This document shows, piece by piece, positions 22,791 to 35,118 of a DNA stretch of 64,000 nucleotides. The stretch is from Polytrichum commune (taxonomy: Eukaryota; Streptophyta; Polytrichopsida; Polytrichales; Polytrichaceae), in assembly GCA_950295325.1 (NCBI GenBank), contig OX485805.1:53778758-53842757 (forward strand), in the 5' to 3' direction. A model generated the notes under the pieces. The model was not told where the DNA came from. It did no database searches and saw only the letters and a program-made list of their open reading frames with translations. Made by a program: the position numbers and the translations under genes. The stretch's first letter is position 1. Each line of letters begins with the position of its first letter.

Positions 22791-25222
22791 CTTGGACATC
22801 GTCTTGAATATATGTATTGCATCTATCAGAGTTGAACAATATTGAATGAAGCTAAACTGAAGGCACCTTATTGGTATTGTCTTAGAATGGGGTCACATGA
22901 TGTAAATGGTTTTGTACCACCCAAATCACCACATCGTTTGTGGTGTTAAGTGTCACCAACATTATTGACGAAGGATCTAAGCAAGATGCCTAGATGTCTC
23001 AAAGTGTCATGTATGCCAATTATTGACGTGATATGATTTGTAAACAAAAAAGTAACCCTTTGTAATGATAAAATGCATTTATTATGAAATTCAGTGTAGT
23101 ATATTGGGATACTTGAGATGATATTTTTGCATTTAAGTATGCAAAGGGGAAGATATCATTGAGCATACTAATGGCAAGTGTCATGTGTTTACATCTTAGT
23201 ATGCAAGAAGAAAGGTATTCTAGAGCATGCTAGTGTCAAGTGTCATCTGTGTACACTTTTAGTCAACTTGTAGACCATTATGTAACATAGGCATACACCT
23301 CATAACATTGTTCAACATACTCATGCCAAGATATTAGTAAGCGCACTTGAGGATGAGTGTCTTGTGAGGTGATACCAATGATGAAATTGTTGATAAAAAG
23401 TGTAACCTAGCACACCTCATAAAATGTAAGTGACACAATTACGTATGTGGCATTAAAGATCATAATTGGAGGAGTGTTGATCAATGTACATTTAAGGTAG
23501 ATTGGTGTTAATCCAAAACCCCCCAAATGTGGATACCTATACTTGCGTAGTATGTGCTTAGGTGTGGATCCAAGATCGGACACCAAGAAGACACGTGGTT
23601 AATAGAGATTAGATTACACACTCAAAATCTGATATCCATTCTAGGTTCAATAATCAACATAATTTGCAACTGACAATCATCTTACACTAATTGTGTGTTG
23701 TGCATCCTAGAAAATTGATGCAAAGATACAAATGTACATTTAAGATCTAATTATCTTATTCAATTTGTTCTAATAGCCAAATTGGCAATCACTGTCATGG
23801 TGTTTTTATTACATTATAAATTCTTGGATAGAATGTGACTGTGTGACATTCGTCTATAGTGTACTAATATGATTAATTTTGGGAAATTATTGTTGAGATT
23901 CTTAAATTGGCATACAATTTAATGGACAGAATGTTCCTTTCTTTTTCAAAGATTGGAGGTCGCCATTTAAAGAATAAATTGTCAAATTAACATACATGGG
24001 TGTCAATGCACCTCTACCACAATGGGCCGTCCCAAGATTGGGCAATCGGTTGTACTCTATTTTGCATCTTGTTGAAGACCTCGAGGCCACAGTCATGTTC
24101 TCATCTTAACTACAAAGTTGGCCAAGTGTTAAGATGAAATGACTTAAAATGCAAGACTTTCAATTTGCTTAAATGTTTGTTACAATAGAAAAGTTGTTGT
24201 TACAAGTCACTTTAAAATTGCATCCAAACATTTGAAATTAAGCTATGTTTAACATTTTGAATGCCAAAAAGTCATGTATAAGATTTTGTTTCAATAAAAA
24301 TTAATTAAAAAGTTTGATTTGTTGATATCATAACATGAGGTTCATATCAACTAATATATTATGTAAAACATAAGTTAGAAAGTTGATAAAACATATATTA
24401 ATTTGTATGAAAGCATAAATGTGGCTCATAATATCGGACTGTGCATATAATCATATGTTGAGTTCCTTCATGCCCTTGATTGTATTGACACAACAATTTC
24501 TACTTAATTTTCCAATCAAAGAATCTCATCAGAAGAATAAGGTTGTTTCAATTAGGAATAGGTTCCATTTTTTCAAAGAAATGATAAAGGATGAACTATC
24601 AACAATAAAGTCCATTTTCTTGTGTGCAAAGCCCCGTTAGGGTTTATTTGACGTTTAACCCCTAAATGCTCAAGCCTTTGCAATCCATTTTCAAGCATTT
24701 CTAGCACTAATGCTAAAAAATTATGTTTATGTAGCAAAATAGACTTCATTTTCTTGAAATCCAACCGTACAGATGTGAACTGAGCTACAATCTCGTATTT
24801 GTGAGAAAATCTGAAGTCAATCGGACCACATTTTTTAAGTAAGCTTGACATATGAACAAGGCCTTCATATGGGGGGCTAGGTAGAGAAAATTATAATTTC
24901 TTTTGTTTCATGACCATTTCGGTTGTCCACCACATTTTAGAAAGTTAGCAATATTGCAATAATATGTTATGTGGATGACAAATGAGCTACTCCCAAAAAA
25001 TTGACATTTTTATTTTATTTTATCAAATTCATATGAAGTCTATCAACCTCAAAGTTGCAGGGACCACATAAGGTCATTTTGAAAGATTTCCCTTTTTCCA
25101 TGTGCATGTTGGGTACATGTACCCATGTGGGGCTTCATTTATCAAGTAGGAAATTGCATTGTCCGACATCTACATATATAGTTTGTACTGAAGCTCAAAC
25201 ACCATGATTGAACAACAAGGCC
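22791..25222. other. No gene recognised
   Basis: AT-rich DNA. It includes an imperfect 62-bp tandem duplication at 23136-23260 (AGTATGCAAnn, then GAGCATnCTA, then CAAGTGTCAT) and a piece near 23600-23660 sharing TTCTAGGTTCAATAATCAAC with 32550 and 33640. Confidence 0.4.
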
Positions 25223-25231
25223 CTCGTTGAG

Positions 25232-25596
25232 CCCTAACATTACCCAACCCAATACTCTTAACTCCGGTGCGGAGTTCGATGCGGCTCCGATGCGGCTCCG
25301 GGGAGGTTCGGATGCCAGCTCCGGTGGGTTCGGGTGGGTTGGGGCAAGAATTGCCCTCTATTTTTTTAATTGGGTGGGGCCTTACTTGATCTCATAAGGG
25401 GCCTCCTAAGGTAATTTGGGGCCGTAGAACCCAAATTTAGCAAAAAAAAACCAAAAAAAGTCATCAAGGGGCCAAAACGGGGAGGGCCAGAAAAATGGAC
25501 CCACCGGAGCTGGCATCCGAACCTCCCCGGAGCCGCATCGGAGCCGCATCGAACTCCGCGCCGGAGTTAAGAGTATTGGGTTGGGTAATGTTAGGG
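25232..25596. mobile_element. Fold-back Mutator-like MITE, 365 bp
   Basis: Two arms of roughly 97 bp, reverse complements with a single visible mismatch, start CCCTAACATTACCCAACCC and enclose about 170 bp. The flanks carry the perfect 9-bp direct repeat CTCGTTGAG (25223-25231 and 25597-25605), the hallmark of Mutator-like transposition. The arms are GC-rich (repeated GATGCGGCTCC) in an AT-rich setting. No coding sequence. Confidence 0.93.
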
Positions 25597-25605
25597 CTCG
25601 TTGAG

Positions 25606-27139
25606 CCTTGTGTGATTAGAAAGCTCTCAAGTTGCATTTAACTGGATGCACCTCCCTGCATGAGCCCCATACTAAATTGTTGTTCCAATAAAGTCTCACT
25701 TTATGCCCACAACTTAAAAGTGCTGGTACTCATGCATTTGTAGGGCTTGGGTCACGTGCAAGGAAAAAAATTTGGAAGAGAAAAAATAAAAATGTAGAAG
25801 ATGTGCGTTTTGGGGAAAGAACCCGCTTTTTGAGCAGATCACTTAACCTTTTTGGCCTTCTTTTCCACTACTTTGCACTTGAAGGGCCCTCACCATGCCA
25901 ACCGATGTAAGTTAAATTATGTGGCCTTCAAGGTGGCCCTGGATTTACTAAGGGCCCTTCCAACTCCACATACATACCTGACTATTGGGTCAACTGGAGA
26001 CTTGTTTCATTCAGTTAGAAATTTCATATTACAAAGGTTATCATTTAAAGTTCCACAACTGCAATTGACATGCAGAAGTTATAAGTCTAGACAAAGAGAA
26101 TATATTCTATCTTTAAGTGATCATGTAGTCCCTCCCAATTGTATCAACAATGAATCCTAGTCTAATGGTTGATTGTTTTTTTTAGCTTACAATCCAATCT
26201 CATTCATAACATGTGTCTCATTGGTGACCGTTCTTCACTACAAGTCTTGCCATATACCACTTAGGTTCGGGTGTCCAATTTAGGAGAGTGACCACATTAG
26301 GTGCACATAACCCTAGTGGTGGGGTAGAAAATTTGAATACAATGAGAATAAGTTGGTTTGGCGATAAAGAGGGGCCTGAAATTAATGCAATTTATTCAAA
26401 GATGGACTAGAGGAAACGATGAGGGATGCAAGTTGTTTTATAATTTTTACCCTTGTAAATTATTAATTAAAGTTCCCTAAAGAGGCAAGTAAGTCAAACC
26501 CCCTACTTGTATAGTAGAGTCTCTTTAATTTCCATATCAAAATGACCTACTCTACATACGAATGCACTCAGAACGGTTGACTCAATGGCACACAAAAGTG
26601 ATCCCAAGTAATGTGCAACATGACCTATTTGACCAATCATTGTATTCGACCTATCACTGCACATCCTTTTCGAGCCACCACTTTTATAAATAGCCATTTT
26701 GGGTCTACAAATGAATCATTCTACTCCTAGTCTAATACACCAGTAGTGATCATTCACTGTTTTCCATTTTTTCTACATTACATCTTTTGTCAAATTCATT
26801 AGGCCTACGGGATGGTCCCACATTGCAAATGTAGATATTGGCTTTACTATTCTGTGCAGCAGTATTTGACAAACGTTTCCTTTGATAGAAGCAACATAAG
26901 AATGCCAAAAATCAATGATGCATTATCAAGTTTCTCATATAATTGACTAATAAACTTTGTACCATTTAGGTACAACCATTTAAGTTAGTCAAGAAATGGC
27001 AACAGACTTACCAACTGCCTTCAATGTTCTTTTGGTTCTCACTAAGGGTGACCAAGATGGTGATAAACTCTATGAATGTGAATAATAATCCACTATGTTT
27101 GTCGATCGCAACTATTTAGTGGAGGCCTATTTAGGAGGT
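25606..27139. other. No gene recognised
   Basis: AT-rich intergenic DNA with another CACTACAAG motif at 26236. Short open frames (for example 25852-26160) show no known motif. Confidence 0.4.
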
Positions 27140-27577
27140 CTACACTAAATATGATATTTATTGTCACTTAATATTTTGAATTACACAATGCTATATCTTT
27201 ATCTAATGGTGTAATGTTTTACCAAGTAAACTTGTTAAATTCACTATATTCGGTAATTGGAGATTTTTTCATGATTTTGAGACTATTTAAGGACATGGTT
27301 TTCAAATAAAGAACAAGGAAACACAAATATATATTCAATGTGACTTAATAAACCGATTCACATGGGTGACACTAACCAATTTGGCACAAATATATGTCAT
27401 CAGAATAAGAAATTGGACCAAATATTAAATCATTTGCATATATTTTAAGACTTTCCAAAGTCTCCGATTAACAAATATTGTGATTAATATTCTATAATTT
27501 TCAAATAACAGTTTGGCATTTGTTGGTAAAATATGTAATATATAGTTAAAATTATAGCAATGCAATATTTAGTGTAG
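27140..27577. repeat. CTACACTAAATA-family element
   Basis: Left end CTACACTAAATATGATATTT, right end AATATTTAGTGTAG followed by TTA. It shares the inner GTCACTTA and ACACAATGCTAT landmarks with 22000-22603. The flanking triplets do not match (GGT/TTA), so the target duplication is lost. Confidence 0.6.
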
Positions 27578-29334
27578 TTACTAGAAATAAGACCTCAATG
27601 TGATTCCTTGTTGTGAAAGTTGACATGCCACGATATTACAACATGATTGGCCCAAATCTTAAGCCTATGATAATTTGCCAAACTGAACCAACCACATGAA
27701 GGTAAACGATCCTTATTCAATATTTTTCCTTATTAGGACACATTTGTTTGAGTGGTGTGAAGGGTTGATTTGATTATTTTATCAACTAGCATTCACATTA
27801 TCATAATTTGAATTATTAAGAGAGTGATATGCTTAACTATGAGGTTTTATTGATAGAAATTAGCTTAAACAGAAGAGGGCCTAAGTAATGGACTATAACG
27901 ATTTATTAATAAATTATTTAGGGAGGCTAAGCTAAATTAGATAATTAAGGATAAAAAACATAGTTGACTTGAACAAATATTGGATCAATGGAAATTCTTT
28001 GTAGATCCAAAGACCATCCTAAGAGGATCCGATGGAAGGTATCTACGGCAATTGGGCGAAATGGATGGCAAGTTGATTTTAATGGATATAGTCGGATTTT
28101 CATCTCGACTTAATATAAATTCCCTCAACAATGGAAGATTTTATTTTATTTATTTATTTTACAATAATATGTCAATAGATGGATGAAAATTAATCAAATG
28201 AAAGTCAGAGGGATCTAAGACTTCAAGAATGAATTTCTAAAATAAAGAGGCGGTGGACAATTTTCTACTGAGTCGACCAAGGCCCAAATTAATGAAGAGG
28301 CTCGCCCCAATTATCTTGAAGCAACCATTTAAAACTGAGTTCAACTTCTATTTCAAGGGGGGGGGGGGCCTCAACATCACTTCCCTTTATTATTTTTTCT
28401 TTATCTATTCTGACTTTGGCCTTCGGAAGATTCGGACCTCCGAAGGCTAGCTCCTTCATTTTTTTTTCTATATCTCAACCCTTCTCTTGTTTCCGGTCTT
28501 CTTTCACTTGAGTGAATGACATAGTCATTAATTTTATAGTGTAATGTGATATTATTTAGTGGTAGACTACTTAATATTAGTTGGTATGAGGTAATTGAGT
28601 AATAGTTTAGTATTGTAGGAAATTAAAAAATGAGTTCCTTCCATTAAATAAAAACTTATTTTATTGGGTTTACTATTTGTTTTGTGTTTATTTTACTTGT
28701 AGCCCATGTTCTTAGATTTTTAATTGGAAATTAGCTTCTAGAATACACTTTAATACTAAAAGATCTTAAATAGGTAGGAAAAGAATAGAAAGTCTTAAAC
28801 TAGTGTTGAGTAGTTTGAAGCGCTTAGTCCATTAAACATAGTTGATTTCGAAGGCTTATCACGGGTTCTCAGCATGTCCATTTTCTATAAGCTTTATATG
28901 TACAAATGGGATTTTAAATTTTTCTATAAAATTTTGTTAGACTTGTAAATGATCATAATATATTTTTTACCATATTGGTTTGCATTGTAATACCTGAAAT
29001 ATATCAGAGGGATCTAAGTTGTTCATTCAACGGCAATTAAACTTGAATTGGATTTTTAAGCGTTTCGTAAGTCTATCTAGATCCATTTCACTCACCAAGA
29101 CTTCTGAATTTTGATCTTATTTTATTTGTGACTTAAGGGTAGATATAATAATACTTTTTATTTGGAAACACAATGGGTACTTACTTAATCTCACACATAG
29201 TCATTTATTTGTTTGTCTCCACAAGGCATACATCATAGTGTTGCATCTCCATTTTGTTTGTCTCCATATAGCACATAGAGCACAAAGTGGCCACTCCCCC
29301 AATTTTACCCACTCCTACAACGACAATTAAACAA
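27578..29334. other. No gene recognised
   Basis: AT-rich DNA with a G12 run near 28360 followed by a short region with CTTCGGAAG/CCTCCGAAG. No supported coding region. Confidence 0.4.
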
Positions 29335-29930
29335 TAGTTCTTGGTTTTGGATCTCAAAGGAGTGTTGGTCCAATGTGTACATTGTCTTAGGGCTATGACG
29401 ATCTCCTTCTCTATACTCAAGAACATGGACTACGGCAAGTTCCCGATGTACATCAAGAGCAAGCTTGTCTACCTTTGGCATGGACTCTATCATTTTTTTA
29501 TCGGATTGCCCAATCTAAATAGTGGGTGACCATTTGGAACTCTATGAAATTGGGAAACACTCATGACATCGTAGAGTTCACATTCAAGGGGATCTAACCC
29601 CCTTGTAAGATGTTAGGCCAAAATTTGTATATGATGTTGTTGATCTTGGAAGGGAGGGTTGTGAGAAAACTAAAGAGCCCCTCCGTCAACCAATATTTGA
29701 AGGTGTTGAAATCCATCCTCTGGGACCGACACCCCACCATCATAGGATGTATTCATAATTTGTGGCTCACCCGTGACAACACCTTTACGGTGGACAATAA
29801 TCTCTCCAAAAACATCTTGAACCCCACTTCCAACTACATAGAGTGCCTCATATGGACAATTGAGAAGGTCCGAGATTGGGTTTTTGATGGATTTTGGGAG
29901 GTATTTTCATGCGCTCATAGGTAGCGGGTT
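29335..29930 (+). pseudogene. Possible FCP1-like phosphatase fragment or repeat-derived coding remnant
   Basis: The plus strand opens with L-V-L-D-L-K-G-V-L-V-Q, which resembles the phosphatase loop of FCP1/NLI-interacting factor proteins (L-D-L-D-x-T-L-V) with the second Asp and the Thr changed. Further open pieces (29610-29924) follow after stops and frame changes. The match is one short motif, so the call is tentative; it could be a remnant of an unrelated repeat. Confidence 0.22.
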
Positions 29931-31168
29931 CCCTGTCCCCCAATTCGTACAGAAGAATCCAATAGGCGATATATACATGAATCCTAAGGATTACATGTAC
30001 AAAGAGTTGTATGCTTAGGCCCAAGCATGGTCAAGTACACAACTCCATTATCCTACATAAGTTTAAGTAAAAATGATTCAAAACTATATACTAACTTTGA
30101 ATTTTGTGAAGAAAAAATCATGAACATTTGAAAATTACATTGATCTACAAATCCAAGCAATTTATGTAGGCAAAAAATAAAAATCTACATATTTTAGAAG
30201 ATGGTGCAAGTAGACATTGGATATGCCCATCCCTGTTCCACACCACGACACATTGCCAGCCCGTGCTAACTCTGCCCCGACCATCACATGTCTTAAGGTA
30301 TGATATAGCATGTGCCAAGTTGCATTTCGTTTCCTTTTGTTATTCATAGGCTTCAGGTTTTCCTCAAAGTAACCCCCCTTATTTCATTGGTTTGTAGGTT
30401 GCATCCAATCTAATACCAACCCGTTCCAAAGGCCCTTTATCCATTGAACTAAAGCGTTTCTACACCCTATGTAGAAGTGTGAGGTAATCATCTTCCCAAA
30501 TGACATTCCATTTGAAATCATCCTCTTATAATTCAGGCTTTCGTCGGCCTCCTAAATGTATCATGGTGGACCCTCGTCCCGACCTTGGCTACAATTGTAG
30601 AACAAAGATTTTCTAGAACGTGGAGGCCATGCAAGCAAAAAAAATGGCGGAGAAAAAAAAACGAGAGTCAAAGCCAAAAAGGTCAACATTAGCGTACATA
30701 TTGTACATAAGTAGGCTTAGTTTAGAACACACTATCCAATAATGGTTATGTGGCGTTCATTTGCTACTTGATTTCTTTGAGTGGACCTTGTATTTTCTAT
30801 TTCCCATAATATGAATATCTCCTTTATCTTCCAATATTGTCTCATGCTTGGGTTGTCCTACGGAAAGCATCTTAATATGAGTTCTTGATAGAGTGTTCCT
30901 TCATTTTGTGCATGGATTAATGTAGATCACCACTCTTAAATGTTTGCATGTTTGAGTTTCACACACCTTTCCCTAATATTTATATGACATTTTCTATGTT
31001 CTTATATATGTACATGTCTCAAAATTCCAAAAAGTCTCAAATTACGTTGACATTTTTGAGACTTCTATGTAAATGTCTCAAGATGCCATAAAAGTCCCAA
31101 ATTCTCTAATATGTTGTTACATTGATTAAAAGTCATGGAAGCCAAAAGGCTAATGAGAGGTGACCTTG
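29931..31168. other. No gene recognised
   Basis: Non-coding, AT-rich. Near 31020-31100 two short blocks repeat TGTCTCAA-AT-CCA-AAAAGTC. Confidence 0.4.
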
Positions 31169-31176
31169 CTACCCTC

Positions 31177-31795
31177 CAAAGCCCTACATTGGGTGCCCAT
31201 ACCCATGCCCATGTCCATGCCCACCCATGCCCATGGGTTTTGGGTGGGCATGGGTGGACATGGTTGCGATATTATTGTTTATGGGTGGGCATGGGTTCGA
31301 TATTATAATGGGTGGGCATGGGTGGGCATGGGCTTGAGTTCAGTATGTATGAGACATACAAGGTCACTGATCTCAAAAAAAATGAGATCATTGCAGCAGT
31401 GAGCTTAGCATTGCCGATGAATCGGGATACCACTGCTAAATTCAGTATTCTCTTGTGGTGGACGCTGAAAGGAGCCCCCACAATCCCCATCGTGTCGCGA
31501 GTGGCGCATCCAGTTTTGTGCATCCATGCATCCAACTCCAAATCGGAGTCAAACTTCTCGGATGCAAGGAATACGCTAACCAATAAGCGCTCCAGGCTAA
31601 AGCCAGCGATAGTGAACGACCTTTTATTTGTCCAATCCAACCAAGACTTGGTGTAGGCGGGTAATACACATTACACAATTTTTTAATACATGGGCGCAAT
31701 TTGAATAGCATGGGTGGGCATGGGTGGGCATAAGTCGCTGCTGATGGGCATGGTCTGGGTATGGGTGCAATTTTAAAGGAAAATGTTGGGCTCTG
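31177..31795 (+). mobile_element. hAT element remnant, 619 bp, with GGGTGGGCATG arrays
   Basis: Ends CAAAGCCCTACATT (left) and AATGTTGGGCTCTG (right) are imperfect inverted repeats. The flanks share the perfect 8-bp repeat CTACCCTC (31169-31176 and 31796-31803), as expected for hAT. Inside each end are clustered CCCATGCCCA / GGGTGGGCATGGG units (about 31196-31335 and 31708-31768) in opposite orientation. The middle encodes a hAT dimerisation domain remnant, so this is an internally deleted copy. Confidence 0.9.
31400..31656 (+). pseudogene. hAT transposase C-terminal dimerisation domain (hATC) remnant
   Basis: About 75 residues near the end of the plus-strand frame carry the hATC signature: L-L-W-W, then G-x-P-x-I-P-I-V-S-R-V-A, then C-I-x-A-S-N-S-K-S-E-x-N-F-S, then L-T-N-K-R-S-R-L-x-P. 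In hAT transposases this domain mediates dimerisation at the protein C-terminus. The rest of the transposase is absent; the frame ends at TAG 31654-31656. The overlapping minus-strand frame is a shadow. Confidence 0.8.
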
Positions 31796-31803
31796 CTACC
31801 CTC

Positions 31804-33843
31804 CCACTCATGTGGGACCACTACCTCCCAACCAAGGCTTGGAGCGGATGGCTTCTATGAATCATAGATTGTTCTAATTCGTATTAGTTTAGGCATAGTT
31901 AATCATTAGGTGCATAACATTACTAAGTGTTCGACTCTCGTTTTGTGGGCCCTCATAGTATAAAAGTCATATGCTTACAAAATTGCACATGGAGACTCTA
32001 ATTCAAACTAAGCTCCCAACATCCCACTGTTATATTCTAAGGGTCCATGTTGCTAAGTAATGTTATGTTTCTAATCGTTAGGAGCCTAGTCAATCAAATG
32101 GCTATTTTTGGGGGTTCTAGCAAAGAATCAAGTTGGCCCATGACGTACTCGGTGACTTGTTGGGAAACCCACCATAGACACCGGGACAAGTGGCGGACCT
32201 CACCCAAGCCCATTACCCTCAAGTGAACACACCTCATCAACTAAGTAATGTTAAGTGGTGAAATTTATACGATACGGGGATAATATCAAAGATGTCAATT
32301 TAGCCAAGTTACTAAACATAACTATTACAAAAATACTTAGAAAATGCAATACAAACTACAAACACTTCGTCCTTAAGGTACTAAAAGAGCACTTGTTAAG
32401 GTAGACATGCCTATTCAGTTACTTATCTTACTTGGACGCTTATTCTTTTAGTGGATCTTATTTGTTTTGTGTGGCTCCAAGTCTATCGGATACCCAAAAA
32501 ATTTGTATTTAAATGGAATCAGATTGCGTGCTCAAATTAGGATGACCATTCTAGGCTGAACAATCAACATAATTGGGGGGGGACCTATGTGACCATTTAA
32601 TGAGCATGATAATCTTCATGACTTGGAGAATAAATCATATATTCATATGAATTTTGGAAATCACAAGGAAAATGGCTAGGGCCTTGATTTGGATTTGCTA
32701 AACATCTCGTGTTAATCACATGTTTCATATCCTAGGAGAAGTGGGCTATTCGGAAAGTAATTATTATTTAAGACCCATCTACCTTAGCGATCAAGCATGC
32801 TATTGAGGTGGGCTAGGCTGGACCACAATGTCAAGTCACTATAGCCCACTTGAATTAGAATTTGAAATGACAAAAGATCTGGGCACGAAGGTAAGACAAG
32901 TTGGCCCACAAGTCTAGATCTCTAACTTATATCTCCGAGAGTTTGAGCCAACTTCACGTGCACGTCATGACTTTTTAAGTAGAGTTCTCTTTGAAGTTAC
33001 ATGCATAATGCCCGATTTTCTAAGACACTTCAAACATGCTACTTCAAGGTTCACGAGAATCCAACTATCGTAGAGGGCACTCAATTTCATTTTCACTAGT
33101 GCCGGAATGCACTTTTCATGTGGGATTCAAGAGGTCTCAACCAATGTAGGATTGACATGTGGCAAAATCTGAAGGTGCGATATAAATATATAGATTGTCG
33201 AAATAGAGCCTTGTACATATATATATACTTCGAAACGTGATCTCACCATGTTTGCAGTGTGCACAAGTTTTATATGACTTGGAGTTCGTGGCGTCTATGT
33301 AAATTCATCCATCATGGATGAAGGAGTTAGACTAGTAAAAACAAGCCTCTAGTACATATTGAGTTGCATCATTCTAAGTGAATGCATTCACTAGACCAAT
33401 TCAAGGTCTCCAACATTATTTTTAGAGTCAAATAATCAAATAGTATATTATAAGAAATTATATATAAGTTATAAATTATATATTATTTCTACAAACTTGA
33501 GAACTGGACCTCAGTTGGTTATTTGCTTTAATTGAACACCTATGTTTGATTGATTTTATGTTTAGGTGTGTATTTAAAAATCAACAATAAAAATATGTGC
33601 GCTTAATAAAGATTGGAACGTGTGCTCAAAATTTGCCAACCGTTCTAGGTTCAACAATCAACATAATCGAGATGTAAGTAATTATTCAAGAAAAAGAATA
33701 CTCTTTTATGAGGAAAGTTTATGAGGAAAATAGCTAAGACCTCTTGGAAGTATTGGGCTGATTGAAATTGGTGCAGAGCTCAAATTCACCTTTAACCTCA
33801 TAATTGTGGTGAAATTTAACAAAGTAGTCACTACATGCACTAC
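31804..33843. other. No gene recognised; short dispersed repeats
   Basis: Contains two pieces (about 32515-32575 and 33600-33670) sharing GTGCTCAAA, then TTCTAGGnTnAACAATCAAC, with 23620-23660. The last bases before the Mutator-like element include CACTACAAGAAAAGG (33838-33852), a CACTA-type terminus. Confidence 0.4.
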
Positions 33844-34026
33844 AAGAAAAGGGGCTAGGGTGAACCAACACCTACACTTGTACCTTCGGGGGATGAAGGC
33901 CTCGCGGATGACATTGAAAACGTCATCCTTCTTTATGGGAAAGCCCTCCTTTAGAAAGCCTATCTTTATGGCATGGGAAATATAGGGAGGACGTTAAGTG
34001 CCCCCCCACGAACTTTTCGAGGGAAA

Positions 34027-34530
34027 TATTCTGTCAGGGGCAGCCCCCGACATTTTTTCTGCACCCGACCGAAAATTGTTGCCCGCCTGCCCGATTTCGA
34101 AAAAACTAGTGTACTTGCATTTTTGAAGGCTACTTGTCCACAAATCCCATATTGAGTGCACTTCATTTTCAAGGTCTCAAATCCAATATATATGTTCACT
34201 TTCATTGAGTAAATAAGCAATTGACTAGATTTCATTTTCAAAGTGAAACCGTCAATAAAGCATGCAATTAACTTGGAAGTCAAAAACATTATAAAATCCT
34301 CATTAATACCGAGGTTATAATTTTTGTCACTTACAATTGAAAGGGACCTTGTCATTCTAAAATGAAACTAAAATTCATGATTTATTTATTTTATTTTTAA
34401 TATTATATAATGTAGTATAGTATAATATATTTTAATATAGTATATACTATACTATACTATATACTATATAATATATTTAATACCTTCTACAATCACAAAG
34501 GTTTCATACGCATTTAAACTAGTAAAGTAA
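34027..34530 (-). repeat. Inverted copy of the 14397-14955 repeat, inside the Mutator-like element
   Basis: Reverse-complement matches to the 14.4-kb repeat run through this whole interior segment, from GGGCAGCCCC near 34040 to the AAGGTTTCATACGCATTTAA block near 34510. AT-rich palindromic TATACTATA repeats lie at 34405-34482. The interior of the Mutator-like element is therefore a repeat present elsewhere. Confidence 0.7.
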
Positions 34531-35118
34531 GATTGAATGCAACTAAGTCTAATAATTTTTGGTAAATCCTAATGAATCGTATTCAAGCCCAATTAAATCA
34601 GAAAATATGCGTACCAAATTAATTAACCCTAATTAATTATAAAATGTACTTACTGGAATTAGTCATGATTTAAATGGAATTAACTCCAGTATTGCTTTAC
34701 ACCTAGAGGGCGGGCCAATTTGTTGTGTAAGAGGCTTGAAATCCTCACTTGTGATTGGTCAAAAGGCTGAAATCGGCCCCAACCCCTTTACACCTAGAGG
34801 CCGGGCCGATTTGGTGGTATGAATTTTTTAATCAAAAAATGGATGGTCTGACACGGCCTGAGCTCACTCAAATGGGTGCACTGAAAATGGAAGGCCAGTT
34901 CATGGCCTAGGGGCCAATGTCATATTTTAATAAAAAATATTTTTTCTAATAAAATATTTTTTTTTCCAGCAAAACAGCTCCGTTGGATTATATGGAAATC
35001 TGAATGACTTTTATGGTTCATCGTGACTTTATCCTCTTTTTTTTTTTTTCCCTTAGAGTTTTTCTTGCTGGATTTTTTTTGCGCTTGCAAGATTATTGCT
35101 ACCGTTTCTAGGGTTAGC

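Noticed and set aside
28355-28370. Long G or C homopolymers (near 28360, 38240, 55325, 13030, 13980) as regulatory G-rich elements
   Set aside because: Isolated homopolymers without a second G-block arrangement or gene context; most likely slippage tracts.
31272-31640. Minus-strand reading frame inside the hAT remnant
   Set aside because: The hATC signature is on the plus strand; the minus frame is its shadow.
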